In this document: in pieces, positions 35,245-43,782 of the stretch
Layout of the letters: the number at the start of each line of letters is the position of its first letter
Position numbering within the stretch: position 1 is the first letter of the stretch
Origin: an uncultured Clostridia bacterium
GTDB taxonomy: Bacteria; Bacillota; Clostridia; Christensenellales; UBA1242
Reading direction: 5' to 3'
DNA: 64,000 nt
Assembly: GCA_947591785.1 (NCBI GenBank)
Contig: CANQDK010000005.1
Coordinates: forward strand, 1 to 64,000
Notes under the pieces: model-generated
Told to the model about the DNA's origin: nothing
Seen by the model: the letters and a program-made list of their open reading frames with translations, nothing else
Database searches by the model: none
Translations under genes and position numbers: made by a program

Positions 35245-35284
35245 TTGTGGTATTATGCAAACAATTTATATGCATAATACACAA
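35245..35284. repeat. paired half-site element, copy 2 (pheT-desulfurase)
   Basis: TTGTGGTATTATGCA (35245-35259) and TGCATAATACACAA (35271-35284) are inverted arms with one extra base, eleven-base loop. It starts seven bases after the pheT stop. Confidence 0.7.
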
Positions 35285-35339
35285 TATATTGATATATTTC
35301 TGGAAAAAATTTGAGTTTTTAAAAATGGAAGGGTTTGAA

Positions 35340-36530
35340 ATGATTTATCTTGACAATGCAAGCACAACAAAAATGTTTGATGAGTGTGTGGATATTCATA
35401 AAGAATTTTCATGCAATAGATTTTTTAATCCTTCCGCTTTGTCGGGAAGTTCTTTAGAAGTTTCAAAACTTATTGCTGATGCTGAAAAATATTTTTTGCA
35501 TCGTCTTGGTGCAAGGGTTGGCAATGTTCTATTCACTGGGTGTGCAACTGAAAGTAATAATTTGGCAATAAAAGGTTCGGTTCGTTCTGGTGATTGGGAA
35601 TATGTTTTTTCTGCTGGTGAACATCCTTCTGTTTACAATGTTGCAAAGAAACTTGAACTAGATGGCTATGTTGTTCATTTTGTTCCGCTTCAAAAAAATG
35701 GACAAATTGATGTGAAAGCACTTGAAAAAGTGCTAAATGAAAAAACAAGGTTGATAAGTGTTATGCACGTGAACAATGAAACAGGTGCTATAAATGATTT
35801 GAAGAAAATTTCTGATTTGAAAATGAAATATTGTCCTCGAGCTTTATTGCATGTTGATGGTGTGCAAGGCTTTATGAAAATTCCTTTTGTATTGTCTGAT
35901 ACGGCTGTGGATTTATATTCTTTCAGTGGACACAAATTTCATGCTCCAAAAGGAATTGCAGGGTTGTATGTAAAAAACAAAAATTCTTTAAAAGAATTGT
36001 TTAATGGTGGTGGACAACAATACCTCTTACGCTCTGGAACGGAAAACGTTTCGGGAATAATGCAAATGAAAAAGGCTGTCGAACTTATTAATGAAAAAGA
36101 AAATTTTGAGAAAGTTAAAAAATTAAAAGAAAACTTTAATGATGCCCTTATTTCAATGGGTGCTGTAAAATTGACTGAAAATGAACTTTTAACTTTACAC
36201 GATTTTGTTGGAAACCACGAAAATTTTAGCGGAATTATAATTAATGATTTTCATGGTTCGCCATATATTGAAAATCTGATTTTTTCTGGAGTTAAAGGGG
36301 AAACGATGCTTCATGCTCTCGATAGTGCAGGTGTTATTGTTGGGCTTGGAAGTGCTTGTTCCTCTAAAAAAGCTGGAAATCGTGTTTTGGAACAAATTGG
36401 AATTGATAAAGAAACTATCATATCAAGTGTTCGTGTGAGTTTTAATGCTTATATGACAACGGAAGAGATTCAAAATGCTGTAAAAATCATTGCTGAATGT
36501 TATGCCGATATAAAAAGAAGAGTGCAATGA
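35340..36530 (+). CDS. cysteine desulfurase (NifS/IscS family)
   Basis: A 396-residue PLP enzyme that takes sulfur from cysteine as a persulfide. It begins IYLDNAST, has the cofactor Lys in SFSGHKFHAPKGIAG, the His in VMHVNNETGAI and the persulfide Cys in GLGSACSSKK. The thiI gene follows about 50 bases later, so it probably feeds sulfur to tRNA 4-thiouridine synthesis, as NifZ does in Bacillus. I choose ATG 35340 behind GGAAGGG; a longer in-frame start at 35238 would run through the half-site element. Confidence 0.9.
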   Translation: MIYLDNASTTKMFDECVDIHKEFSCNRFFNPSALSGSSLEVSKLIADAEKYFLHRLGARVGNVLFTGCATESNNLAIKGSVRSGDWEYVFSAGEHPSVYNVAKKLELDGYVVHFVPLQKNGQIDVKALEKVLNEKTRLISVMHVNNETGAINDLKKISDLKMKYCPRALLHVDGVQGFMKIPFVLSDTAVDLYSFSGHKFHAPKGIAGLYVKNKNSLKELFNGGGQQYLLRSGTENVSGIMQMKKAVELINEKENFEKVKKLKENFNDALISMGAVKLTENELLTLHDFVGNHENFSGIIINDFHGSPYIENLIFSGVKGETMLHALDSAGVIVGLGSACSSKKAGNRVLEQIGIDKETIISSVRVSFNAYMTTEEIQNAVKIIAECYADIKRRVQ

Positions 36531-36581
36531 TTATGATGCTTTTGTTATGAGTATGTTGTCTTATGTTGGGAGTGAAAGATT

Positions 36582-37748
36582 ATGAAAAGAAAAGTTATTC
36601 TTTTAAAATTTGGCGAACTTTTTTTAAAAGGAAGAAATCGTCATGAGTTTATAAATCTTCTTAAAAAAAATATCTGCAAAAAATTAAAGGACTTAAAATT
36701 TAAACTTGATGAAACTCAGGGGCGATTGATTATTTCGGAGTTTGATGAGGAGTATGAGCAAGAATTTGTTGTAAGATTGCAAAAGGTTTTTGGGCTTATC
36801 GCTATTGCTTGTGCTTTTGAAATTGAAACATCTTTGGATAATATCGAAAAAAATGTCCTTCAAATGGATTTTGAAAATGTTAAAACTTTTAAAATAGAAA
36901 CTAAAAGAGCTGATAAGAATTTTCCTATGACATCAATGGATGTTGATAAACATATTGGAGAAGTCGTTCTTGAAAAATACAAACATTTGAAGGTTGATTT
37001 GTATTCGCCAGAAAAAATTGTTCATATTGAATTAAGAACAAATGGAAAATCTTATATATATGACAAGTTGATTTCATGTGTTGGTGGCTTACCACTTGGA
37101 AGTGCTGGGAAGGGACTTTTACTTCTTTCTGGTGGAATTGATAGTCCTGTTGCAGGTTATCTTATGTCAAAGCGTGGGCTTGAAATTGAGGCTGTTCACT
37201 TCCACTCTTATCCATATACGAGTTTGCAAGCAAAAGAAAAAGTTATTCAACTTGCAAAAGAGATTTCTGCTTATTGTGGAAAGATTAAACTCCATATCAT
37301 TTCTTTCACTGAGATTCAAGAGGAAATACATAGAAATTGTGATGCAGATTATATGATAACGATTATGCGAAGGATAATGATGAGAATTGCTGAGAAAATT
37401 TCAAACAATAATGGTTTGGGTGCTATTGTGACAGGAGAAAGTCTGGGGCAGGTTGCAAGTCAAACTATGCAAAGTATGAATGTCACAAATTCTGTGGTTT
37501 CACTTCCAGTTTTTAGGCCTTTGATTGCTTTTGATAAAGAAGAGATTATGGATATTTCTCGAAAAATTGGAACTTATGAAACGTCAATTCTTCCTTATGA
37601 AGATTGTTGCACTGTTTTCCTTCCTAAAAATCCTGTTATCAAACCAACAATAAAAAAGGCGGAATTTTTGGAAAATAAACTTGATATAGAATCTTTGGTT
37701 CAGACGGCAATCAATAATGAAGAAATTTTGGAGATTGATGAATTTTAA
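36582..37748 (+). CDS. thiI: tRNA 4-thiouridine synthase ThiI
   Basis: A 388-residue enzyme with an N-terminal ferredoxin-like/THUMP region (residues 1-165) and an ATP pyrophosphatase domain with the PP-loop LSGGIDSPVAGY near residue 185, and a GLGAIVTGESLGQVASQTMQSM segment. It adenylates U8 of tRNA for sulfur transfer. It has no C-terminal rhodanese domain, as is usual in Firmicutes, where the upstream desulfurase supplies the sulfur. Start: ATG 36582 after GGGAG. Confidence 0.93.
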   Translation: MKRKVILLKFGELFLKGRNRHEFINLLKKNICKKLKDLKFKLDETQGRLIISEFDEEYEQEFVVRLQKVFGLIAIACAFEIETSLDNIEKNVLQMDFENVKTFKIETKRADKNFPMTSMDVDKHIGEVVLEKYKHLKVDLYSPEKIVHIELRTNGKSYIYDKLISCVGGLPLGSAGKGLLLLSGGIDSPVAGYLMSKRGLEIEAVHFHSYPYTSLQAKEKVIQLAKEISAYCGKIKLHIISFTEIQEEIHRNCDADYMITIMRRIMMRIAEKISNNNGLGAIVTGESLGQVASQTMQSMNVTNSVVSLPVFRPLIAFDKEEIMDISRKIGTYETSILPYEDCCTVFLPKNPVIKPTIKKAEFLENKLDIESLVQTAINNEEILEIDEF

Positions 37749-37805
37749 TTTTTGGCCGTCTTAGTTGAGGTGGGGTGAGACTTTTCTTTTTGTTTTAAAA
37801 ATTTT

Positions 37806-37832
37806 GGCATATCTTCTTGATATGCCTTTTTT
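37806..37832 (+). terminator. terminator of desulfurase-thiI operon
   Basis: GGCATATC (37806-37813) pairs perfectly with GATATGCC (37819-37826), five-base loop, then TTTTTT. Confidence 0.9.
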
Positions 37833-38022
37833 GTTGTTGTAAAATTTTTGATGTTTTTAATTTTTATTTTTTTTGTTTAAAACGAATTGTAAGATTTTGA
37901 TTTGGTTTAGATTTTGTGACTGGGCGAGTGTTTAAGAAAGAAAAAATAAAAATGTATAAAGGGTTATAATTATAAATTTGGTTTTTATAATTTTGCAAAA
38001 AAGCAAATTTTTATAAAAAAAT
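37833..38022. other. gene-free stretch before argR control region
   Basis: thiI ends at 37748 and argR starts at 38172. After the terminator this part is plain AT-rich sequence with no supported frame. The control sites begin at 38023. Confidence 0.5.
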
Positions 38023-38125
38023 CATGAATATTTATACAAAAATCGCTTGCATTTTTATAAATTTTGTTGTATAATTATCAAAATTGTATGAATAAACATA
38101 AATTTATATTTATACAAAAATCGCT
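38023..38125 (+). promoter_or_regulatory. argR promoter with a cluster of ARG-box-like operators
   Basis: Promoter TTGCAT (38047-38052), 17-base spacer, TATAAT (38070-38075). Around it lie boxes close to the Bacillus ArgR consensus CATGAATAAAAATKCAAK: 38023-38040 (CATGAATATTTATACAAA), 38047-38064 in reverse (covering the -35), 38087-38102 (TATGAATAAACATAAA) and 38102-38118. A 17-base direct repeat, TTTATACAAAAATCGCT, occurs at 38031-38047 and 38109-38125. This predicts autoregulation by arginine-bound ArgR. Confidence 0.75.
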
Positions 38126-38154
38126 ACACATTCGTATTTTAGGGGTATGTAGCG
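38122..38154 (+). promoter_or_regulatory. hairpin in argR 5' leader
   Basis: CGCTACA (38122-38128) pairs with TGTAGCG (38148-38154), extendable past one mismatch. It ends just before the GGAG of argR and could affect translation or mRNA stability. Confidence 0.5.
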
Positions 38155-38171
38155 TTTGAAGGAGATTTAAT

Positions 38172-38627
38172 ATGGCAAGAAGTTCAAGACAGTCAAAAAT
38201 TTTGGAACTTATCTCGACAAAAGAAATTGAAACGCAAGAAGAACTTGCACGAGAATTAAAAAATGCCAATTTTGAAATCACACAAGCAACCATTTCTCGT
38301 GATATTAAAGAACTTGGTTTAACCAAAATTCTTTCTCCAAGCGGTAAATATAAATACGCAATTTTGGGTGCTGACAATCAACAGGTTGTTTCAAATAAAT
38401 ACATAAACATTTTCCGTGAATGTGTTATTTCTGTCAAGCCTGCATTAAATTTGGCTGTTGTTAGAACGATTAAAGGTATGGGTTCTGGCGTTTGCTCATT
38501 CATTGACAAACTGAATCTTAATGAACTTCTTGGTGCAACCTATGGTGATGACACTGTTATGCTTGTTTTTCCAACAACGACTCTTGCCAGTGAGGCTGTT
38601 GCAACTTTAACTCAAATGATGAATTGA
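38172..38627 (+). CDS. argR: arginine repressor ArgR
   Basis: A 151-residue ArgR/AhrC protein. The N-terminal winged helix has KILELISTKEIETQEELARELK and ITQATISRDIKELGL; the C-terminal hexamerisation and arginine-binding domain has NLAVVRTIKGMGSGVCSFIDKL and GDDTVMLVFP. It represses arginine biosynthesis and may activate catabolism. No arginine genes are in this window, so its targets lie elsewhere. ARG-box-like sites surround its own promoter. recN follows, the usual Firmicutes order. Start: ATG 38172 after AAGGAG. Confidence 0.93.
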   Translation: MARSSRQSKILELISTKEIETQEELARELKNANFEITQATISRDIKELGLTKILSPSGKYKYAILGADNQQVVSNKYINIFRECVISVKPALNLAVVRTIKGMGSGVCSFIDKLNLNELLGATYGDDTVMLVFPTTTLASEAVATLTQMMN

Positions 38628-38784
38628 TGTTAAAATTGATTCTTTTGTTTTGCGAATTTAACAAACTCTTGAAAATCTGCTTTTTGGAGTTTGTTTTTTC
38701 TTGCTTAATTTATTGGTTTATTGTATAATGTCTAATGATTGAACAATATTTCCGTTTGCTTAACTTCTTATTTGTGAGGAACAG

Positions 38785-40443
38785 ATGATAAACTCTTTAA
38801 CACTTTCCAATTTTGCTTTGTTTAAAAAACAAACAATTGATTTCAAGAGTGGATTTAATTGTTTGCTTGGGCAGTCTGGTGCTGGAAAGAGCATTATTAT
38901 TGATGCTTTATCTTTTTTGTTGGGAGCAAAGTCAGATAAAAACTTTATCAGAACTGGTGAAGATATAATGCGTGTTGAAGGTGTTTTTTCAAACATTTCA
39001 CAAGATGGAAAAAATCTTCTCAGTGAATGGGAAATTGATTGTGATGATGAAATTGTTATTTCTCGTTCACTTTCTCAAGATGGAAAGTCTTCTCTAAGGA
39101 TAAATGGATTTTCTGTTACTTTAAAAATGCTACAAACTCTTACGATAAAAATGGCAGACTTTTGTGGGCAACACGACAGTGTTGGGCTTCTTAATACAGC
39201 AAATCACTTGACTCTTCTTGATAGGTTTGCGGGTGGTGAAATAGAAACGCAAAAAGATATTGTTGCAAAAATTTATGAAAATTTAAAAGATGTAAAAATT
39301 CAAATTTCTTCACTTGGCGGAAGTGATGCAGAACGGGCTCGCCAGAAAGATTTGTTAAAATTTCAAATTGATGAGATTGAAAATGCACATCTTGAACTTA
39401 CAGAAGAAGAAAATTTAAAGGAAAGATATGAATTTATTTCTTCATCTGAAAAGATATTTGAGGGAATTTCTGAGGTGCTTTCAAAATTGACAGAACAACG
39501 TGAAAATGCGACATCAGTTTTGTATGAGGCAAAGAATGTTCTTTCTGGAATATCGAAATTTCGCGGAATTGATGAGTGCAGAGATAGACTTGAAAATGCT
39601 TATTATGAAATCAAAGACATTGCAGATGTGTTGGAAAGTATAAGACAAGACACTGATTTTGATGCTCAGGAACTTGAACGCATTGAAGCAAGATTGGATT
39701 TGATTAAAAGTTTGTCGAAAAAATATGGCAGAACAATTGAAGATATTTTAAATTTTCAAACTGATTGTCAAAATAGGCTTGATGAACTTGAAAGAAGTGA
39801 AGAAGCTCTCTCAAGACTGCAGTTGGAAGAAGAAAAACTTTCAAATCAACTTTCTGATGAATGCCACAAACTGACTGATTTAAGAAAGAAGTATGCAAGT
39901 GATTTTTCAACAAAGATTATGGAACAACTTTCGGAACTCGAAATGAAAGGAACTCAATTTTGTGTTGAATTCACTCCAAGTGGATTTTCAGCAAAAGGTG
40001 CAGATAATGTGAAGTTTATGTTTTCTGCAAATCGTGGGCAGGAATTAAAGGACTTACATAAAACCGCTTCTGGTGGTGAACTTTCAAGATTATTGCTGGC
40101 ATTTAAAAATGTTATGCTTGGTAAGGAACTTGTTCAAACTGTTGTTTTTGATGAGATTGATTCTGGAATAAGTGGGGTTACTGCTGGTAAGGTTGCTGAA
40201 AAGCTTGTTAATATTTCCAAATTCACGCAAATTATCTGCATAACACATACTCCAGTTGTTGCATCAAAGGCTGAAAATTTTATTCTTGTTGAAAAAAATG
40301 TTGTCGATAATCAAACTTTCTCAACAGCAAGAAATTTGACAGAAAAAGATTCTGTTGTTGAGATTGCAAGATTGATTGATGGTGGAAAAGAAGTTTCTTC
40401 AACTGCCTTAGAACATGCAAAAAAACTTATTGAAAAAAGATGA
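38785..40443 (+). CDS. recN: DNA repair protein RecN
   Basis: A 552-residue SMC-like ATPase: Walker A GQSGAGKSII near residue 30, a long coiled coil in two halves, signature SGGELSRLLLAFKN and Walker B VVFDEIDSGISG near the C-terminus. It helps gather and repair double-strand breaks in recombination. Start: ATG 38785 after TGAGGA. All ATPase motifs are intact and the length is normal. Confidence 0.94.
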   Translation: MINSLTLSNFALFKKQTIDFKSGFNCLLGQSGAGKSIIIDALSFLLGAKSDKNFIRTGEDIMRVEGVFSNISQDGKNLLSEWEIDCDDEIVISRSLSQDGKSSLRINGFSVTLKMLQTLTIKMADFCGQHDSVGLLNTANHLTLLDRFAGGEIETQKDIVAKIYENLKDVKIQISSLGGSDAERARQKDLLKFQIDEIENAHLELTEEENLKERYEFISSSEKIFEGISEVLSKLTEQRENATSVLYEAKNVLSGISKFRGIDECRDRLENAYYEIKDIADVLESIRQDTDFDAQELERIEARLDLIKSLSKKYGRTIEDILNFQTDCQNRLDELERSEEALSRLQLEEEKLSNQLSDECHKLTDLRKKYASDFSTKIMEQLSELEMKGTQFCVEFTPSGFSAKGADNVKFMFSANRGQELKDLHKTASGGELSRLLLAFKNVMLGKELVQTVVFDEIDSGISGVTAGKVAEKLVNISKFTQIICITHTPVVASKAENFILVEKNVVDNQTFSTARNLTEKDSVVEIARLIDGGKEVSSTALEHAKKLIEKR

Positions 40444-40652
40444 CATTAGTTCAATGTGGGAAATTAAATTTTTAATGTGAGTAAAGATTTTAATTGTGAT
40501 TATTGCTTAAAATAGAATTATACATAAATTATATAGAATATTAATATAAATATTTGTATTATAAAATTAAATATTTTATATATTTCTATTGTTGCAAAAT
40601 AATATTTTTTTCTATATATCGTTTTGTGAATCTAATTCTAAAAAATATAAAT

Positions 40653-40688
40653 CTACCATAGCATATTATTAGAGGCTTACTATGGTGG
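40653..40688 (+). promoter_or_regulatory. hairpin enclosing the start codon of the exporter gene
   Basis: CTACCATAG (40653-40661) pairs over nine positions with CTATGGTGG (40680-40688), one G-U. The ATG (40682-40684) lies in the 3' arm and the ribosome binding site AGAGG (40671-40675) in the 18-base loop. Folding would hide the start codon. Confidence 0.55.
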
Positions 40689-41284
40689 ATTTTTTTGTTG
40701 ATAATTTTTCAAATTGTGTTCCTGTTGCCGTGCTTCTTATGGCAATGCTTCCTATGATTGAAAGTAAGATTGCAATCCCTTTCGCTCTCTCTTCTTCAAT
40801 TTGGGGTGAAGCAACTATGTCGCCAGTTGGTGCTTTCTTTACCGCATTTGTGGGGAGTGTTCTGCCAGCATTTTTGGTGATTTGTATTGTTAGATTTATA
40901 AAAAAGAGAACAACTGGATTTGTTCATGAGAAATTTATGAGCAAATTGAAAAACAGATATGAAAACAAACTTCAAAAGGTTGAAAAGAAAAGTGGGGTTT
41001 TAAAAAAGTGCTTGGCTTTATCAACCTTTGTGGCAATTCCGCTTCCGCTCACTGGGGTTTATACGGGCGGAATTATCGCTGGGCTTTTAGATGTTAAGGT
41101 TTGGCAGGCTTTCTTGGCTATACTTGTTGGTGAAATCTTTTCATGTGGAATTGTCCTTGCTGTTTGCTTGATTTTTGATAACTCGGCTTTTTATATTTTT
41201 GTGATTTCTCTTATTCTGGTTGCTGTTTGGATTGTTGTTAGTGCATTATTTTATCTTATTAAAAAGCATAAAAGAAAAATATGA
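40682..41284 (+). CDS. small multidrug-export family membrane protein (PF06695-like)
   Basis: A 200-residue membrane protein with about four to five helices. MLPMIESKIAIPFAL at the start, STFVAIPLPLTGVYTGGIIAGLLD in the middle and a basic C-terminal tail match the Sm_multidrug_ex family. The name comes from homology; the true substrate is unknown. A hairpin encloses its start codon. It lies between recN and murA, both on the same strand. Confidence 0.8.
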   Translation: MVDFFVDNFSNCVPVAVLLMAMLPMIESKIAIPFALSSSIWGEATMSPVGAFFTAFVGSVLPAFLVICIVRFIKKRTTGFVHEKFMSKLKNRYENKLQKVEKKSGVLKKCLALSTFVAIPLPLTGVYTGGIIAGLLDVKVWQAFLAILVGEIFSCGIVLAVCLIFDNSAFYIFVISLILVAVWIVVSALFYLIKKHKRKI

Positions 41285-41341
41285 AATAGGGATTTTGTTT
41301 CTTTGTATGTCAAACAATTTGATTTAACATACAATGATTAT

Positions 41342-42601
41342 ATGGAAGAAACAATCTTTATAAATGGTGGAAGAAAACTTGTTGGCGAAGTGTCTGTTAA
41401 TGCTTCTAAGAACGCTTTTTTGCCTATTATGGCAGGGTGTATTCTTTGCGATGAACAGGTTTGCTTGAAAAACTATGTCCATATAAGTGACCTTGCTCTT
41501 ATGAGAGAAATTTTGGGGCAACTTAATGTTTCATCTGTCCTTTCGGGGCGAGAACTTGTTCTAGATATGTCCAAACTTCAAAACAATAAGTTGTCGCATG
41601 TTTTAACACAAAAAATGAGAGCTTCAATCTTTTTGTTAGGGCCTATGCTTGCTCGCTTTCGTTCTGCGGTGATTGCATATCCTGGTGGGTGTAAGATTGG
41701 AACTAGGCCGATAGACATACATATCAAAAGTTTTAAAAGTCTTGGTGCAAAAATTATTGAAAAACACGGCTATCTTTTCTGCAACGGAGAAAATTTAAAG
41801 GCAGGCGAGGTGACTTTGGATTTTCCAAGTGTTGGGGCAACTGAAAGTTTAATGATGTGTTGTGTTTTGCTTAAAGGAAGAAGTGTTTTAAAGAATGTTG
41901 CAAAAGAGCCAGAAATTGTTGACCTTGAAAAATTTTTACAGAAAATGGGTGCAAAAATTAGTGGTGCGGGTGGAGATTGTATTGTTATTGACGGAGTTGA
42001 CAAACTGCACGGTTGCGACTTTTCTGTTATGCCTGACAGGGTTGTTGCAGGGACTTATATTCTTGCTGTCGCAACTTGTGGTGGCGATGCTTTGATTGAT
42101 GGTGCTATTGCTGAACATAATGAAACTTTACTTGCTTTTTTAAGACAATCTGCTTGCAATATTGATATTGAGCATGATAAAATAAGAATAAGAGTTGGAA
42201 ACAGATTGCCTTCAATCGATAAAATTCAAACTATGCCATATCCTCACTTTCCAACAGACTTGCAGTCACAAATGCTTGTTTTACAAAGTGTTTGCAAAGG
42301 AAATTGTGTTCTCAAAGAAAATCTCTTTGAAAGCAGATTTGGAATTGTTCCAGAACTTATCAAAATGGGTGCAAACATTGTGCTTAATGGAAATACTGCT
42401 TATATTCAAGGAGTGGAAGATTTGTTTGGAGCTGATGTTTTTGCAACAGACCTTCGTGCAGGTGCAGGCTTGATTATAGCTGGGCTTAAAGCAGAAGGCT
42501 ACACGACAATACATAATCCTTTCTATATTGACCGTGGCTATGAGGATATAGAACAAAAATTAAGATATCTTGGTGCAGAAATCAAAAGGAGAGAAATTTG
42601 A
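41342..42601 (+). CDS. murA: UDP-N-acetylglucosamine 1-carboxyvinyltransferase
   Basis: A 419-residue MurA, first committed enzyme of peptidoglycan synthesis. The N-terminus INGGRKLVGEVSVNASKNAFLPIM is normal, and the catalytic Cys is in YPGGCKIGTRPID. The start was moved from 41303 to ATG 41342 to fit the family. This ATG has no ribosome binding site; TACAAT (41330-41335) ends six bases before it, as at polA and rsfS, but no good -35 was found. The ftsQ-like gene overlaps the stop by four bases. Confidence 0.93.
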   Translation: MEETIFINGGRKLVGEVSVNASKNAFLPIMAGCILCDEQVCLKNYVHISDLALMREILGQLNVSSVLSGRELVLDMSKLQNNKLSHVLTQKMRASIFLLGPMLARFRSAVIAYPGGCKIGTRPIDIHIKSFKSLGAKIIEKHGYLFCNGENLKAGEVTLDFPSVGATESLMMCCVLLKGRSVLKNVAKEPEIVDLEKFLQKMGAKISGAGGDCIVIDGVDKLHGCDFSVMPDRVVAGTYILAVATCGGDALIDGAIAEHNETLLAFLRQSACNIDIEHDKIRIRVGNRLPSIDKIQTMPYPHFPTDLQSQMLVLQSVCKGNCVLKENLFESRFGIVPELIKMGANIVLNGNTAYIQGVEDLFGADVFATDLRAGAGLIIAGLKAEGYTTIHNPFYIDRGYEDIEQKLRYLGAEIKRREI

Positions 42602-43686
42602 GTAAAAAAGTTGTTATATCGCTCTGTGTTGTTGGACTCGTTTTGGCGACTATGCTTATTCTTTTTTGGACTCTCTTTGGGCTTTCAAGTGTGTCTGTTC
42701 AATTTGATTCAAACAGGATATTTCTCAATGCTACTGAAAAAGAAATTGTTGAATCTGGGAAATTTCACTATGGAGTATCAGTTCTCTTTGAAGGCAAAAA
42801 CAAATCAATTGAAAACATAAACAAGCATGTTAAAGAAAATGAAAATTTTGCATATATCCGTGTGATTAACATTGAAACTGTCTTTCCAAACAAGTTTGTA
42901 ATTCATATTGTCGAAAGGGAAGAACTTTTTGCTGTTGAACATACATTTGAAAACACAACAGATGGTGGTGGACAAGCTCCAAAAACAGAATATCTTGTTT
43001 GTGACCACGAATTTAGAGTTTTGAGAAAGGTTTTGTCGTTGCAAGAGTTTGAAGACGAGCAACAGAACCAAACATCTATGCCAATTCTATTGAAAAACAT
43101 TGAGTTTGATTGTGAAACCGAGGATTTTAATGTTGGGGATTTTTTAAAAATTAAACAAACTGGAATAAAAAATTTTTATTCTTCAATGCTAAAAAATAAC
43201 CGTGATTTGTCGGAAATAAAAGGAAAAATAAAAGAAATTTCTTTAGGTGAAAATATTGATGAATTTGACAAAACTTACACATCGCTGAAAATCACAACAA
43301 ATTCAAGGGTTTATGTTATAAACAATATTGATTTTGCTTTAACATACAAACTTCAACTTATGTTTTCTGTCGAGAGTGCTTTCTTTAATCAAAAAACAGA
43401 TGAAAATGGTGTTTTTCTTGATGCAGAAGGAGAAAAAATCTTGATGACTAAAACTGAGAATGGGGAATATGTTCGTTATATTAAAGAAGAGAGCAATGAA
43501 TCCGCAGATAATGATGAAAGTTTGAATCAAGATGATGAAACTCAAGCGGAGATTTATGCTTTAACTTATGAATTATTGAAAAAATGTTTCATAAAAGTGG
43601 ACAATCTTCCGTTATCTGATTTTGTTACACGCACAGAGAAAGATATTTACTATTCAATTTGTGATTTGGACATGCTTTCATTTTAA
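42598..43686 (+). CDS. cell division protein FtsQ/DivIB-like
   Basis: A 362-residue protein with one N-terminal membrane helix (VISLCVVGLVLATMLILFW) and an extracellular POTRA-like region: VQFDSNRIFLNATEKEI, then AYIRVINIETVFPNKFVIHIVEREELFAVE, the classic FtsQ/DivIB signature. The C-terminal part is longer and more acidic than usual. It should take part in the divisome. It starts with TTG at 42598, behind AAAGGAG, and overlaps the murA stop (TTGA), so the two are coupled. The murA-ftsQ neighbourhood is common in Firmicutes. Confidence 0.8.
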   Translation: MSKKVVISLCVVGLVLATMLILFWTLFGLSSVSVQFDSNRIFLNATEKEIVESGKFHYGVSVLFEGKNKSIENINKHVKENENFAYIRVINIETVFPNKFVIHIVEREELFAVEHTFENTTDGGGQAPKTEYLVCDHEFRVLRKVLSLQEFEDEQQNQTSMPILLKNIEFDCETEDFNVGDFLKIKQTGIKNFYSSMLKNNRDLSEIKGKIKEISLGENIDEFDKTYTSLKITTNSRVYVINNIDFALTYKLQLMFSVESAFFNQKTDENGVFLDAEGEKILMTKTENGEYVRYIKEESNESADNDESLNQDDETQAEIYALTYELLKKCFIKVDNLPLSDFVTRTEKDIYYSICDLDMLSF

Positions 43687-43782
43687 AATATGCTTTTGAA
43701 GAAAAATTTGGATTGACTTTTTGAATTAAATAAAGTAAAATAAAAACTAAATTTGTTGGCATTTTATTAAAAGGGGAAAACT

